From positions 13,039,001 to 13,103,000 of the forward strand of contig NC_065874.1 of the NCBI RefSeq assembly GCF_933775445.1: a stretch of DNA of 64,000 nt, given 5' to 3'. Below the pieces are notes generated by a model that ran no database searches, had not been told where the DNA came from, and saw only the letters and a program-made list of their open reading frames with translations. This stretch comes from Argentina anserina. Lineage: Eukaryota; Streptophyta; Magnoliopsida; Rosales; Rosaceae. Each line of letters opens with the position of its first letter. The first letter of the stretch is position 1. Below are positions 48,440 to 58,614 of the stretch, one piece after another. The translations under genes and the position numbers were made by a program.

Positions 48440-50385
48440 GATGTGATCGATATATATATTTAGGGACTGTGTAAAAATTTCATCTAATTCGAACCTCGTT
48501 TAACCGTCGGAATTTTCGGTCAACAAAAAAAAGAGGCGTTTTCACATAATAAAATCTCATTGACCGGGACTTTGCCAAATGGTTTTCTCATTGCGACAAC
48601 GCACGATCGGTTAAAAAAATTAGGTGATTTCAAATATGTAAACAAATTTCCACATTCGCAGCTTGGTAATTGGTCCCCCCTTAGGGCATATTAGTGTTGT
48701 TTTTGGTTTACCGGAAATTCCGACGGTTAAACGAGGTCCAAATTGGATGAACTTTTTAAAATGATCATTAAATATATATATTGATCACATCGGATGGTGT
48801 CGATCGATCCGAGAAGTTTCCTTCATATAGTCGCTTCATAATGTGATAGTTTTATTATAAACCTAATATAAGGTTATAATACATTAGTGGACACTTCGGC
48901 GATCGACAACTCAAATTCAAAATATGGTCGATCGACACCAGTAGATGTGATCGGTATATATATTTAGGGAACCCGTAAAAATTTCGTCCGTTTTGGACAT
49001 GGTTTGACCGTTCACACCAACGGTCAACTAAAAAATATGCGTTTTGACATATTTAAACTTCATTGACCGGTGCTTTGCTAAATAGATTTCTTCAGTTCGA
49101 CCGCGCACGATAGGTAACAAAAATTAGGTGATTTCAAATATGTAAACAAATTTCCACATTCGCATCTTGGTAATTGGTCCCCCCTTAGGGCATATTAGTG
49201 TTGTTTTTGGTTTACCGGAAATTCCGACGGTTAAACGAGGTCCGAATTGGATGAACTTTTAAAATGATCATTAAATATATATATATTGATCACATCGGAT
49301 GGTGTCGATCGATCCTAGAAGTTTCCTTCATATAGTCGCTTCATAATGTGATAGTTTTATTATAAACCTAATATAAGGTTATAATACATTAGTGGACACT
49401 TCGGCGATCGACAACTCAACTTCAAAATATGGTCGATCGACACCAGTAGATGTGATTGTTATATATATTTAGGGAACCCGTAAAAATTTCATCCGTTTTG
49501 GACCTGGTTTGACCGTTCATACCAACGGTCAACTAAAAATTAGGCGTTTTGAGATATTTAAACCTCATTGACCGGGGCTTTGCCAAATAGATTTCTTCCG
49601 TTCGACCGCGCACGATAGGTAACAAAAATTAGGTGATTTCATATATGCAAACGGCTTTCAGGATTCGCATATTTGTAATAGGTCATCTCTTAGGGCATAA
49701 TAGTGGTGTTTTCGATTTACCAAAAATTCCAACGGTTAAACGAAGTCCGAATTGGATGAAATTTTTACAGGATCACTAAATATATATACCAATCACATCG
49801 GCTGGTGTCGATCGATCCCGACAAGTTTCTTTCATATAGTCGCTTCATAATGCGTTAGTTTTAATATAAACCTAATATAAAGGTTATGATACATTAGTAG
49901 ACGTTTCAGCGATCAATAATTCTAGTTCGAAATATGGTCGATCGACACTAGTAGATATGATCGGTATATATATTTAGGGAACCCGTAAAAATTTCGTCCG
50001 TTTTGGATATTGTTTGACCGTCCGTACCTACGGTCAACAAAGAAAAAGACGTTTTGACATATTAAAATCCTCATTGACCGGGGCTTTGCCAAATTGGTTT
50101 CCTTGGTGCGAACACACACAATTGGTGACAAAAATTAGGTGATTTCAGATATGCAAACGACTTTTGGTGTTCGCATTTTGGTAATGGGTCTTCCTTTATG
50201 ACATATTAGTGTTGTTTTCGGTTTACCGGAAATTCCGACGGTCAAACGAGTTCCGAATTGTATGAAATTTTTACAGGGTCACTAAATATATATACCGATC
50301 ATATGTACTGGTGTCGATCAATCCCAAGAAGTTTCCTTAATATAGTTGCTTCATAATGCAATAGTTTTATTCTAAACCTAATAAA
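48405..50385 (-). repeat. 505-bp repeat array, inverted orientation, about 3.9 copies
   Basis: The reverse complement of the unit at 46530-47830. The landmark GGTCGATCGACACC or its variant occurs near 48421, 48926, 49431 and 49936, a period of 505-506 bp. Copies 2 and 3 are closest to each other. Together with the direct array this makes a head-on inverted structure of nearly 4 kb. Confidence 0.85.
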
Positions 50386-50399
50386 ATATGTATGTATAA

Positions 50400-50640
50400 T
50401 ATTTTATTATTTGGCGGGCTTTTACGGGCCGGGCCTTGCGGGCTTTTGGCGGGCCGGGTCTCACAGGCCTTGTTGGCTTTTGGCGGGCCAGGTTTCATAC
50501 CTCTAATTTAAGCCCGACTCTCTACCCACGGAAGCAGGCTTTGGCGGGCTTTATCGCGGACCAGGCCGGGTAAAAGCCCGTCGGGCTTGCGGGACTCCGC
50601 GAGCTTTTCGGGTTCGCGGGCTAAATGATGAGGCTTATAA
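50400..50640. repeat. GGGCC-rich repeat block, right
   Basis: GCGGGCTTTTACGGGCCGGG and related phrases match the left block at 46080-46140 in the same orientation, while its outer 100 bp match 46456-46520 inverted. Confidence 0.6.
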
Positions 50641-50933
50641 AAACCAGCCAAGTAGTCTATTTTTAGGTAAGACCTACAATCAGCATGTACATATGACGCC
50701 CTGTCAAGTAGCTAGCTAGGCTTCATAATCACCAACGCAAAATGTCGTTATTTGCTCAGTGATTATTAAACACCTTGTTGGAGAGGAGGGCTGTTTAACA
50801 CACCTAACTTTAAAGCCAAGTAGGCAAAGCCATATCTTGTGAATGATCGAGATGAAGAACAAGCTAGCATTTGATCTCGATAACGGGTGATCCAGTTACA
50901 TGGATCGCAACCGTAAGAAATGCATATACGTAC

Positions 50934-50938
<5 letters not shown>

Positions 50939-50979
<41 letters not shown>
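50939..50979. repeat. (TA)n microsatellite
   Basis: About 20 TA units flanked by GTGTGTA and ACACACA. Confidence 0.9.
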
Positions 50980-50985
<6 letters not shown>

Positions 50986-51122
50986 CTATAAGAAGTAGGC
51001 AAGACTTTGGTCTATATGAGTCCAGGAATAGTCCTCGATCTGTTTGGTCAATCCTGAATGTGAAGTTGTTGCGGACAACTTCTCGAGTATCATGCAAGAA
51101 CTACCAAGTAAATGATATATAT

Positions 51123-51522
51123 ATATATATATATATATACTTATTCAGAGTGAAGCTTCACTCTGAAATTACAGAGTGAAGTTTCAATTTTAACACACTT
51201 TTCGGTCAAATTTTTTCACCATAAGCGATTCAATATTTAGGTATAGTATTCAAGATCATCTCTAGAAAGTTTCATCTAATTTGACAATGGTTTGAGCTTT
51301 CAAAATTGAGATTTACACGAACGGTTCACGTTCAACAGTTTTAATTCATTCATTGATTTAATCTAATTTCAATACATTAACGATGTCTGAATTAGATGAA
51401 ATTTTACAGAGATGATCTTGAATAGCATATTCTAATATTGAATCGCTTATGGTGAAAAAATTTGACCGAAAAATGTGTCAAAATTGGAACTTCACTCTGT
51501 AATTCTGGATAGAGACTGATAT
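51123..51522. mobile_element. Second foldback MITE inserted in a TA microsatellite
   Basis: The arms pair over most of their length: ACAGAGTGAAGTTTCAATTT and GGTCAAATTTTTTCACCATA on the left match, inverted, the right arm ending AAAATTGGAACTTCACTCTGTAATTCTGG. TA runs border it on both sides (about 51115-51139 and 51520-51542). A small GAGTGAAGCTTCACTC palindrome lies at its left end. No coding capacity. Confidence 0.78.
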
Positions 51523-51775
51523 ATATATATATATATATATATAATTCTAGTGGCACCCCAACTATATATACTTGTAGAACAAGAACATATAAAATAACAA
51601 AGAATTAGCCAACTGATCGACCAGCTGCACATCAACAATTCTAGGCCTGCCTCTGTGATTGATCGATGATGCATATCAGATAGAAAAATAAAAATCTGAA
51701 AAGCACCCTAAACCCTCGGCATCACCAACTTAAATAGAGTTTGATACATGCATATGCATATATGTCGTTTTGTGA

Positions 51776-52033
51776 CTAATTGGGTCCCCAGCAGACCAAG
51801 TGCACCAGATTTTCAGCCTTCTCTCTTCTTCTTCTCTCATCATCAAAGGTCATTCTCTGTGGCTGGTGATTTGCGCTACCCTCAGACGTACGCAACGTTG
51901 TTTTCGCCTGATTATTACCAGTTGATGACGGTGGTGGTGATGACTCTCCGGTGTTAAAAGCATTCATCTTCTGCGGCATCATCGACTTCAATTCCAACTC
52001 AAACTTGCACATCTGCCTTCGTTTACCGCCCAT
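51776..52033 (-). CDS. Small protein ending in CWGPN, DUF3774-like tail
   Basis: ATG at 52033 opens 85 codons (MGGKRRQMCKFELELKSM...) and ends RRRREKAENLVHLVCWGPN before the stop at 51776-51778. The C-terminal motif, with a charged helix followed by CWGP, resembles the end of DUF3774 wound-responsive proteins, including the one at 57264-57536. The N-terminal half has no recognised similarity. A TATATA lies about 60 bp upstream at 52091-52096. The frame continues upstream without ATG, so the start is the first ATG. It could be a diverged member of that family; no function is claimed. Confidence 0.6.
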   Translation of the reverse strand: MGGKRRQMCKFELELKSMMPQKMNAFNTGESSPPPSSTGNNQAKTTLRTSEGSANHQPQRMTFDDERRRREKAENLVHLVCWGPN

Positions 52034-52924
52034 TTTTCTCCCTCCGATCAGGAACACAAAGAACACAAAGCAGCTGACAGAAAACAAAGATATATAGAGA
52101 GAGATGTTGACTGATCCAAGCTGGTGTAGACGTATAGTATGGTGTTGCTGAGTAGACCGAGCGTGGTGCCATGGTCCATGTAGGCGAGTTGCAGCCTACA
52201 ATCCGAGTGGTTCACAAATATATAGGTTTATTAACCGGAATATATAAATTTTCTAGAAGGTTTTGCGAGCTGGGATCAAATTAATATTTGATCGCTCCCA
52301 GATTTCTGGCAATGGTTTTATAATCAGCTGCTTACTCTGGTTTTTTAGATGCTTTTAGCACGTTGTTTAGGGGAGAATTTTAGGTCTTAAAACAAAACGA
52401 GCAGAACTACTTGACGTCAAGTTCATGTCGCGTACTGACCAAAAGAAAAATATCAAGTCGTGTACAACTGGAATAAAAGCTATGCAAGTAAAACTACGCG
52501 CACAAAAGTAAAACAAAAGGCCGACTAAACTGTTCAATACTGATGAGCTGGGATTTCGGCCTGATTTTGTGATCGGCGAATTAAAACGGGTTGTGGTTTT
52601 TGGGTCAGTACGTGGTTTTGATCTGATCGACGGCAGCGGAATGTACGTACTTACTACGTACGTTGCTAATTGCTCAACTGTTAAAAGTGCTAATCATGAA
52701 GCACGGACAAGCCTTAGCGTCACCAAATTAGGCCTAGCTCTATTTGGGCCTGTAAACCTCCTTAGACTTGCCACTAGCTACCTGATCTTTTTTTTTGGTG
52801 ATTTATGTAATGAAAAACCACTGCCTGGGTTGAATCTCCACAGTGGTTGCTGCCGGTAGCTGACTTGGTGAGGAGGAGAAAGAAAAAGTTTAATTAAGGA
52901 TCAAAGCTAGTAACAAGCAAAAAA
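52034..52924. other. Intergenic, no gene seen
   Basis: Upstream region of the CWGPN gene. The open frame at 52569-52859 has no domain character or clear promoter, and I do not call it. Confidence 0.45.
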
Positions 52925-53792
52925 AAAAAGAAAACCACGCCACATATCCCATATCGACCAAGGGAAATGGAAACTGCACTTATATGTGCATGGTCAGTTT
53001 TTCATAACGAGATGCGTTTTGAGAAAGCAGATAATATCTCAGTTATGTTGACTAGGCTGTTACAATATCGTCGGCGGCGGTCAACATCATTGGCGATCTA
53101 AAACACCAATTCTTCTAGTAGCCAACCCAAACACATAACATTCCTCGATTTCGACTATCATCACTAGCCCAAGTTTTCACCGCAACAACGTTAGCTGCCA
53201 ACCGAACTAAATTCATTGAATCCAAACTAGCTAGCAACTAAGATCTCACGCCGCAATAAACACGTTGGTACCCTACTCCACAAAACTAGGGTTCGCATAT
53301 GTAGCTCGGCGAAAAGTGGAGCTATAGTTTTCTCTCTATTAGGCAAAAGTTTTGTTTCTACTGAAACTCACTGGATCCACAAAGATAGGTCTTTCTAGTC
53401 AATCTTCTAGAGCACTGTAACACTAGCAAACCTGCAAAGAGGATGGGACGGCCCGATGATACCGGTTATCCCACTCCATTGCCTCTAAGAGTATGTGGTT
53501 TACTATTGTGGCAAGTACGTAGTACCACTACCTTCAAACGAGGTTAGTTGCAATCATTATCTATGCATTGGTAAAGCTTTTCCTGGGCTAGCCTCGATGT
53601 GGGACTGAGGTTGTGACGCATGGCTAGAAAGCAAATAAGTCACAAATCCCACATCGCCGGTAGGAGAATTGAAGTTGTACTTATATGACTATAAACACAG
53701 TCAGCTTCTCATAGTAATGACACGTTCAAAATTGTGTGGGCTAGTTGGCCCAAAGCGGACAATATCCTCATATATGTGGACTGAGATGTTAT
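52925..53792 (+). mobile_element. Possible TRIM-type element with two short LTR-like ends
   Basis: The blocks at about 52940-53062 and 53612-53792 share, in the same order, a CCCACATCG/CCCATATCG phrase, ACTTATATG, GTCAG..TTCTCATA, a GCGGACAATAT-like phrase and an end like GATGTTATA/GCTGTTACA. The 550 bp between has no ORF. Short terminal direct repeats with no coding region fit TRIM elements, but the copies are quite diverged. Confidence 0.4.
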
Positions 53793-54234
53793 AAATGTCT
53801 TTCTTTAGATATGCAATTCTTTCTTTCGATCTATAGCTTCTCTTTTTCGTACAATTCGGGTATGTCCATATTTTGAGTGAAACATCTTGGCTGTATTTGG
53901 TGCAGCTGGGTTTATAAAAAAAACTGGCTTATGCTGATTTTTTAGAATAAGTAGCTGATAAGTAAAGTAGTTGACTGTTTCGTAAACTGACTTATATAAG
54001 TGGTTGTTATTGGTAGAAGCTATGACATAGCGTTTGATAATCTCAAACATGCTTATACTTTTAATTTGTCAAATGACCAATTTGGACATGTAAGATAATT
54101 TTTGGTTAATTTTAGTTTAAAACAATGCTTGAAAATATATGACATGAATTTGATAGTTTTAAAATTATCTTAAACAAATATATTCTTATATTAATAACTT
54201 GGTTTTGATTATGATCATGTAAATACATAAATAT

Positions 54235-54575
54235 TCATACACGCGCATCCATCAAATTTTGAGTAATCATGTTTCTTAATGTATCCATTTCTTGTGCACT
54301 ATGATGATTTTGTTGTTGATTTTGTTCTTCTATGTCATCATCATATTCCTCATCTCCACCACCTTCACTTTCTTCACCTCGGACAAATTGTCTATCATGA
54401 TGCTTATATCTTCGGATATAATTATGAAGTGTCATAATAGCGATGATAATCTTCACTTGCTTCTCGAATGAATATCCTTGCATGTCTTTTAAAATTTTCC
54501 ACTTTATTCCAAACTCCAAATGAGCATTTTATAACTCCTCTAAGTGATCGAAGAGTGTGCTTGGTTAAATAATTC
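54235..54575 (-). pseudogene. PIF/Harbinger transposase, C-terminal remnant
   Basis: The frame WKILKDMQGYSFEKQVKII then AIMTLHNYIRRYKHHDRQFV matches the C-terminal end of DDE_Tnp_4 (Harbinger) transposases; an acidic Gln-rich tail follows to the stop at 54235. Just upstream in another frame is LRGVIKCSFGVWNK, the usual preceding motif, so a frameshift lies near 54520. The catalytic DDE region is absent. Confidence 0.78.
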
Positions 54576-54973
54576 TCTTTTATTTCTTATCTACACAAAA
54601 AATGTATCTCATCAACCAGAACTTGTCTAAACATTTTTATTTTGTTAAAATTGTGACCTTTCACAAGCAGAGGAAATAGTGGACACAACTCCTTCACTCC
54701 CCTGCTCCATAACACTTTAACCTTGAATGAGGAAGTACACAAGTTAAATCTTATACATTGAAGTGTGCAGATACAAGTTCTATAAAAGCAATCAACATAT
54801 TTATCATTGTCACATCCGTAACTTCTATACACTTTACCATAAAAGTATGTTGTTGTTTTGCCGCACCATAGCTTTGTTTCACATCTGTAACTGTATTGAA
54901 GGCAATACTTTTGATACACTTTCTGTGTGAAGAGGACTACGTCTCCCTTACATACATCACCTGCACTATATAT

Positions 54974-56315
54974 TTAAATTGTAATAATGTGGCGTGCATT
55001 TGGGCTAATAAATCCTCCCTCCACAGCAATATCAATGAATAATAGCAAGGAATTGTAGTATCCATCAACATTTATCAATCGCACCTAGAAAAAATAAAAA
55101 GTTGGTTTAAGCCCCATTATTCATAAATCTTAATTACCATTGATTTTGTCATGAATTCCAAGTTGAGCCCAAGTTATCACTTCAAGTAACTCTGGTAGAG
55201 TTCCATAACCACCTGCATTTAAACTGTCATTAAGATTTTGCAGGCCAAGCTTCAATTGTCTTACAGTTGAAATAATCAAGCCATACAATATTGTGACCCC
55301 TAGAACCAGGGTATCTCTGATACATGAAGAAGGAAAAGACAACTATTTTGTTGGTGTAAAACAGTTAAAGGATAAAAGGCAGATTATATTGCAGTTCTAT
55401 TTTTGACCTTGGTGCAATATACTTTGACTGGATAAAGTTCCAATTGTACTTTGCTCACTTGCATAGAGTGTTTTTATCTTTTCAATATTCTTAGTTTTGA
55501 CCTATCATCTTCTTCAGGGTTAGAAGAACTCAGACAAAAAAAAACAGTAAACCCCATCAAAGCATAACAACTATGCAGGATCAGTGCATGGCTTATACTA
55601 ACCAGACAATGCAATAAAGGAATATAAATCCTTAGCCATCTCTGCCTTACTTTGATGCATATCTGCAACTGCCTTCACTTCCCCCACAGTTTCACCAGTT
55701 ATCTGTAAAATGGTACCACTCAGAAAACCATTAAAGATATTGCAATTTGGAGCTATGTGCCGAAAATCAATAATGGTTTTTGCAGAGAAATGATAAACTT
55801 AATACAAATCTTCAACCCAACTACTCCCAAGCCAGTCCTTTTATAGGAAAATAAACAAAGTTCCATACATGGAAAAAGCCAAGACAAAAAAACACAAGAA
55901 AACTACTTTTCAGTTGAATGAGCATCCTCTCTAGACTTATACAGAGAAAGCAGTAGTGTAGTCTTAGTGCCAAGTACTTTAGTGTAAGGATAAGCTTCCC
56001 CCAAGCATCCATTGAAGAATCACTATATTTTGGAGAACCAAACAGAAAATAACAAGAAACAAAGCAAGCAACAAAGAACAAAAAGGGAGCAAAAATATAC
56101 ATACAATAGATAAAAAGGACCCAAACTCACTTAACTGTTTCTTAATCTCTTGTGTGGTTTGTTTTTTTCATTTCTTTCATGGTTTCTGAGATTTCATAAT
56201 GAAAGAGCAAACAATACCCAATGACATGCCGATCACCATCATGAACAGATTGAGAAACCAAACCCATTAGCATTATGCTGCCTCCTCCATAGACCAGATC
56301 AATGTTCCTTGAAAC
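54974..56315 (-). pseudogene. LOG-type cytokinin riboside 5'-monophosphate phosphoribohydrolase, partial copy
   Basis: Four minus-strand exons keep splice sites: 56315-56218 ([20 protein letters not shown]), 55702-55603 ([20 protein letters not shown] ending FIALS), 55212-55138 ([20 protein letters not shown]) and 55084-54974 ([20 protein letters not shown], ending ARHIITI and a stop). The LOG family releases active cytokinin bases from nucleotides. Here exon 1 with the Rossmann start is missing, the short exon around PKTLMPRE is not found, the signature PGGxGTxxE reads SGGYGTLPE, and the C-terminal tail is lost. It sits inside the Harbinger-like inverted repeats, so it is a captured copy rather than a resident gene. 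Confidence 0.85.
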
Positions 56316-56877
56316 CTACGAGAACAACCAAAGGCTTAGAAACACTGGACTAAATACTACTATGTGTTAGTACAAATTAATGACAGATAATTTGCATTCA
56401 TATGAGAGAGAGAGAGACCGTTGAAGAAGCACGTGACTTTGTTGCAGAGAGACTCGTCATCGAGCTCATCCTCTTCGTCATTTGGTTTGTCAACGCAGTC
56501 GTGATGATCCTCGTCAGAATAATTGTCGTCGCTGTCTTCTTCAGAGGAAGAAGAAGAGATACAAATAAAGGCGCGCTTCGCTTGGGTTCTCTGGCAGCGT
56601 AAACCATTTGTGGCATCGTTTTTAACTTTTTGAAATGGGGCATCTGTTTTATGATTGATGATTCACGAATCGTGATTGAACCCAGAATGTTAATCGATGT
56701 CTTTCAAAGAGAGAGAGGTCTACAGTGTTCCAACAGACTTATGCTTCTAAAAGAAGGTGTTGAGCAGCTTTGGCTTTTGGACGGAAAAAACCAGCGCTTC
56801 TGGAAGCTAAGTTACCAAACGCAATAGCTGACTTAGTTTATAATCACCGGAGGCAATAAGCATTACCAAACACAGCC

Positions 56878-57263
56878 CTTGTTTTCCAAGAAATATCATC
56901 CATGAATCACCCCCATTATTATGGTCCTCTTAAGAAGGAAACAAATAAGCACTAGTATGGCAATTTATTTGCCAATGTCTAGCCCCTTCATCAATTCTCT
57001 TTCATAAAGCAGAGAGCAACAAATTTTAATTTTCTATAAATAAATAAAATTGTTGAAAGAAATCCCAAGGTAATGAGAATCCTTTTACAGGTTACATGTT
57101 GATGAAAACTTCGGCACTATGCAATAATTCAAGGATTTCAAACTGGGTAGAGGCCGGAAAATAACTTATGATATAGAACTGAAATAAGCCATGTAGATTC
57201 CTGGATCAAATTAGAAAGAGGCCAGAGAGGGGCGATGAGATCTTTTATATTATGATAATCTAG
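56878..57263. other. Intergenic, no gene seen
   Basis: AT-rich; probably includes the 3' UTR of the DUF3774 gene. Confidence 0.4.
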
Positions 57264-57536
57264 CTAAAATCTAACAGTATTAGGACCCCAGCAGTTCAAT
57301 TCCATGACTTTCCTGAGCTTCTCCTCTTTGGACCTCTTCATCTGATTAGAAATGGCTGCAGAAGAAGTAGCAGATTGTTTGATGACCTGAGAATATGATC
57401 TGATGTGGTTCTTGGCATGTTGATGCAGTGACCTCAGAACCCCATTCCATCTGCACACTCCTTGGTCTTTCAGAGCCTCAACTGCTCCAATGCTTGTTGC
57501 AACAATCCAAGCCCTGCAAGCTGCTCCAGTACTCAT
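57264..57536 (-). CDS. Wound-responsive family protein (DUF3774)
   Basis: A single-exon gene of 90 codons from ATG 57536. The N-terminus (MSTGAACRAWIVATSIGAVE, then ALKDQGVCRWNGVLRSLHQH) and the C-terminus (EEKLRKVMELNCWGPNTVRF) are the two conserved blocks of DUF3774, joined by a variable Ser-rich middle. Family members are small plant proteins, several induced by wounding or stress; the biochemical role is unknown. TATATAAA lies on the minus strand at 57677-57670, about 135 bp before the ATG. Length is typical. Confidence 0.92.
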   Translation of the reverse strand: MSTGAACRAWIVATSIGAVEALKDQGVCRWNGVLRSLHQHAKNHIRSYSQVIKQSATSSAAISNQMKRSKEEKLRKVMELNCWGPNTVRF

Positions 57537-57669
57537 CTTCTTCTCTTTTCCTTTGATTTATGGTATGAATTATGAAAGAGAGGGAGAGAAACCCTAGTGG
57601 GGTGAACAATAAGGGGTCTGGTTTTTTCTTTTGGGTTTTGTTGATTGGAAAAGAGAACACAGAGAAGGG

Positions 57670-57677
57670 TTTATATA
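57670..57677 (-). promoter_or_regulatory. TATA box of the DUF3774 gene
   Basis: TATATAAA on the minus strand, about 135 bp upstream of the start codon, the expected distance for a plant gene with a 100-bp leader. Confidence 0.6.
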
Positions 57678-58614
57678 GAAGAGGAAGGGAATGAAACCAG
57701 GGACTTTCTATGGAATTTGCTTTCTGGTCAAGTCGGTCAGTTCAGTCCAATCCAGGCGTTTAGATTTGCCTGTTTTGGTGAAAATCTGCGGTCAAATAAA
57801 ACCATGTGCCACCTCCCCTCGTTCTCTGCTCATTACTCACGTGCTCCTTACCCTTTTTTCAATTCAAAACCCCGGAAAAGAGGAGGTTCATGCCTGTTTT
57901 GTTTTCACCTCAAATCCAGCCGTTTCTGTTTCTGTACATATTGGACCTAACAAAAACTGGGCCTAACAGCTTGGTGTTCGTGCCCACTCCCCCTCCATTC
58001 AGAGGTTTCCTAATCGCAGCAGGAATTAGATTTTCGGCCCAATTTTCTTTCTGCGAATGAAATGAGGAGTTTGAGTAGAAATTTGGTTTCTGGCCAAATC
58101 GATTCTATGAAAAATTTAGATTGCGAGGCGAATAAGGAGGAACTGAGGGGCTCCAAGGAATCCAGTCAAGCCAATTACCTTGGTCGCAAGTGGAAAGCCT
58201 GTGCTGCTATTTGATTACATCCTTTGTTCAAAATAGAGATTAAGCTATCTCTATGAGGACAAGATGCTCACTGATGCACTTACAGACTAGTGCATGCCCT
58301 AATTATCCGGCCCAGCTTAGTGAGAACTCAGAAGTAATAACTACAGTATAACAAATAGCTTCATTCCCAAACCATGCATTGCTGGAGCTCTCTTTCTATT
58401 GCCAAAAACTACCAGAGTGTTTTGCTGTACAAGCAAGGAGCTATATCTACACTGCAGATAACAATGGAATCGAGCACAACCTATGAAAAAGACCAACAAA
58501 GATTTTGCGCATCTACGATCACAAAATAAGAAACCTCTCTATTCAATGGAAAGAAAATCTACTTTGTACAGACTGTCCAGACCTATTCACAGAGAGCATG
58601 CGGCTAGTTAGAGG
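57678..58614. other. DUF3774 promoter side and DGK5 3' flank
   Basis: No gene. The frames at 57645-58060 overlap the DUF3774 promoter and have no domain character. The right part is likely the DGK5 3' UTR. Confidence 0.45.

Larger units (their letters stand above)
46456..50634. mobile_element. Large palindromic element bounded by an 18-bp inverted repeat
   Basis: GCCTCATCATTTAGCCCG at 46456-46473 is repeated exactly, inverted, at 50617-50634. Similarity continues inward (GCCCGCAAGCCCGATGGG versus its reverse complement near 50574-50591). TTAT flanks both ends directly. It encloses two opposed arrays of the 505-bp unit. Its left end lies inside the hAT-like element but its right end outside, so simple nesting does not explain the pair. 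Confidence 0.55.
53889..56877 (-). mobile_element. PIF/Harbinger-like element carrying LOG gene exons (Pack-type)
   Basis: The ends GGCTGTATTTGG and CCAAACACAGCC are inverted repeats with one mismatch, each flanked by CTT (53886-53888 and 56878-56880), a 3-bp duplication as in PIF/Harbinger elements although TTA/TAA is more usual. Inside are, on the minus strand, the C-terminal end of a Harbinger transposase, four spliced-type exons of a LOG gene, and an acidic open segment (about 56640-56400) of unknown origin. All lie within the inverted repeats. Confidence 0.7.

Noticed and set aside
52569..52859. 96-codon frame
   Set aside because: No recognisable domain or homologous pattern; composition like surrounding intergenic DNA.
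54587..54919. 110-codon Cys/Tyr-rich minus-strand frame between transposase and LOG remnants
   Set aside because: No match to LOG, transposase or any family I know; Cys/Tyr richness arises from AT/GT-rich DNA inside the element.
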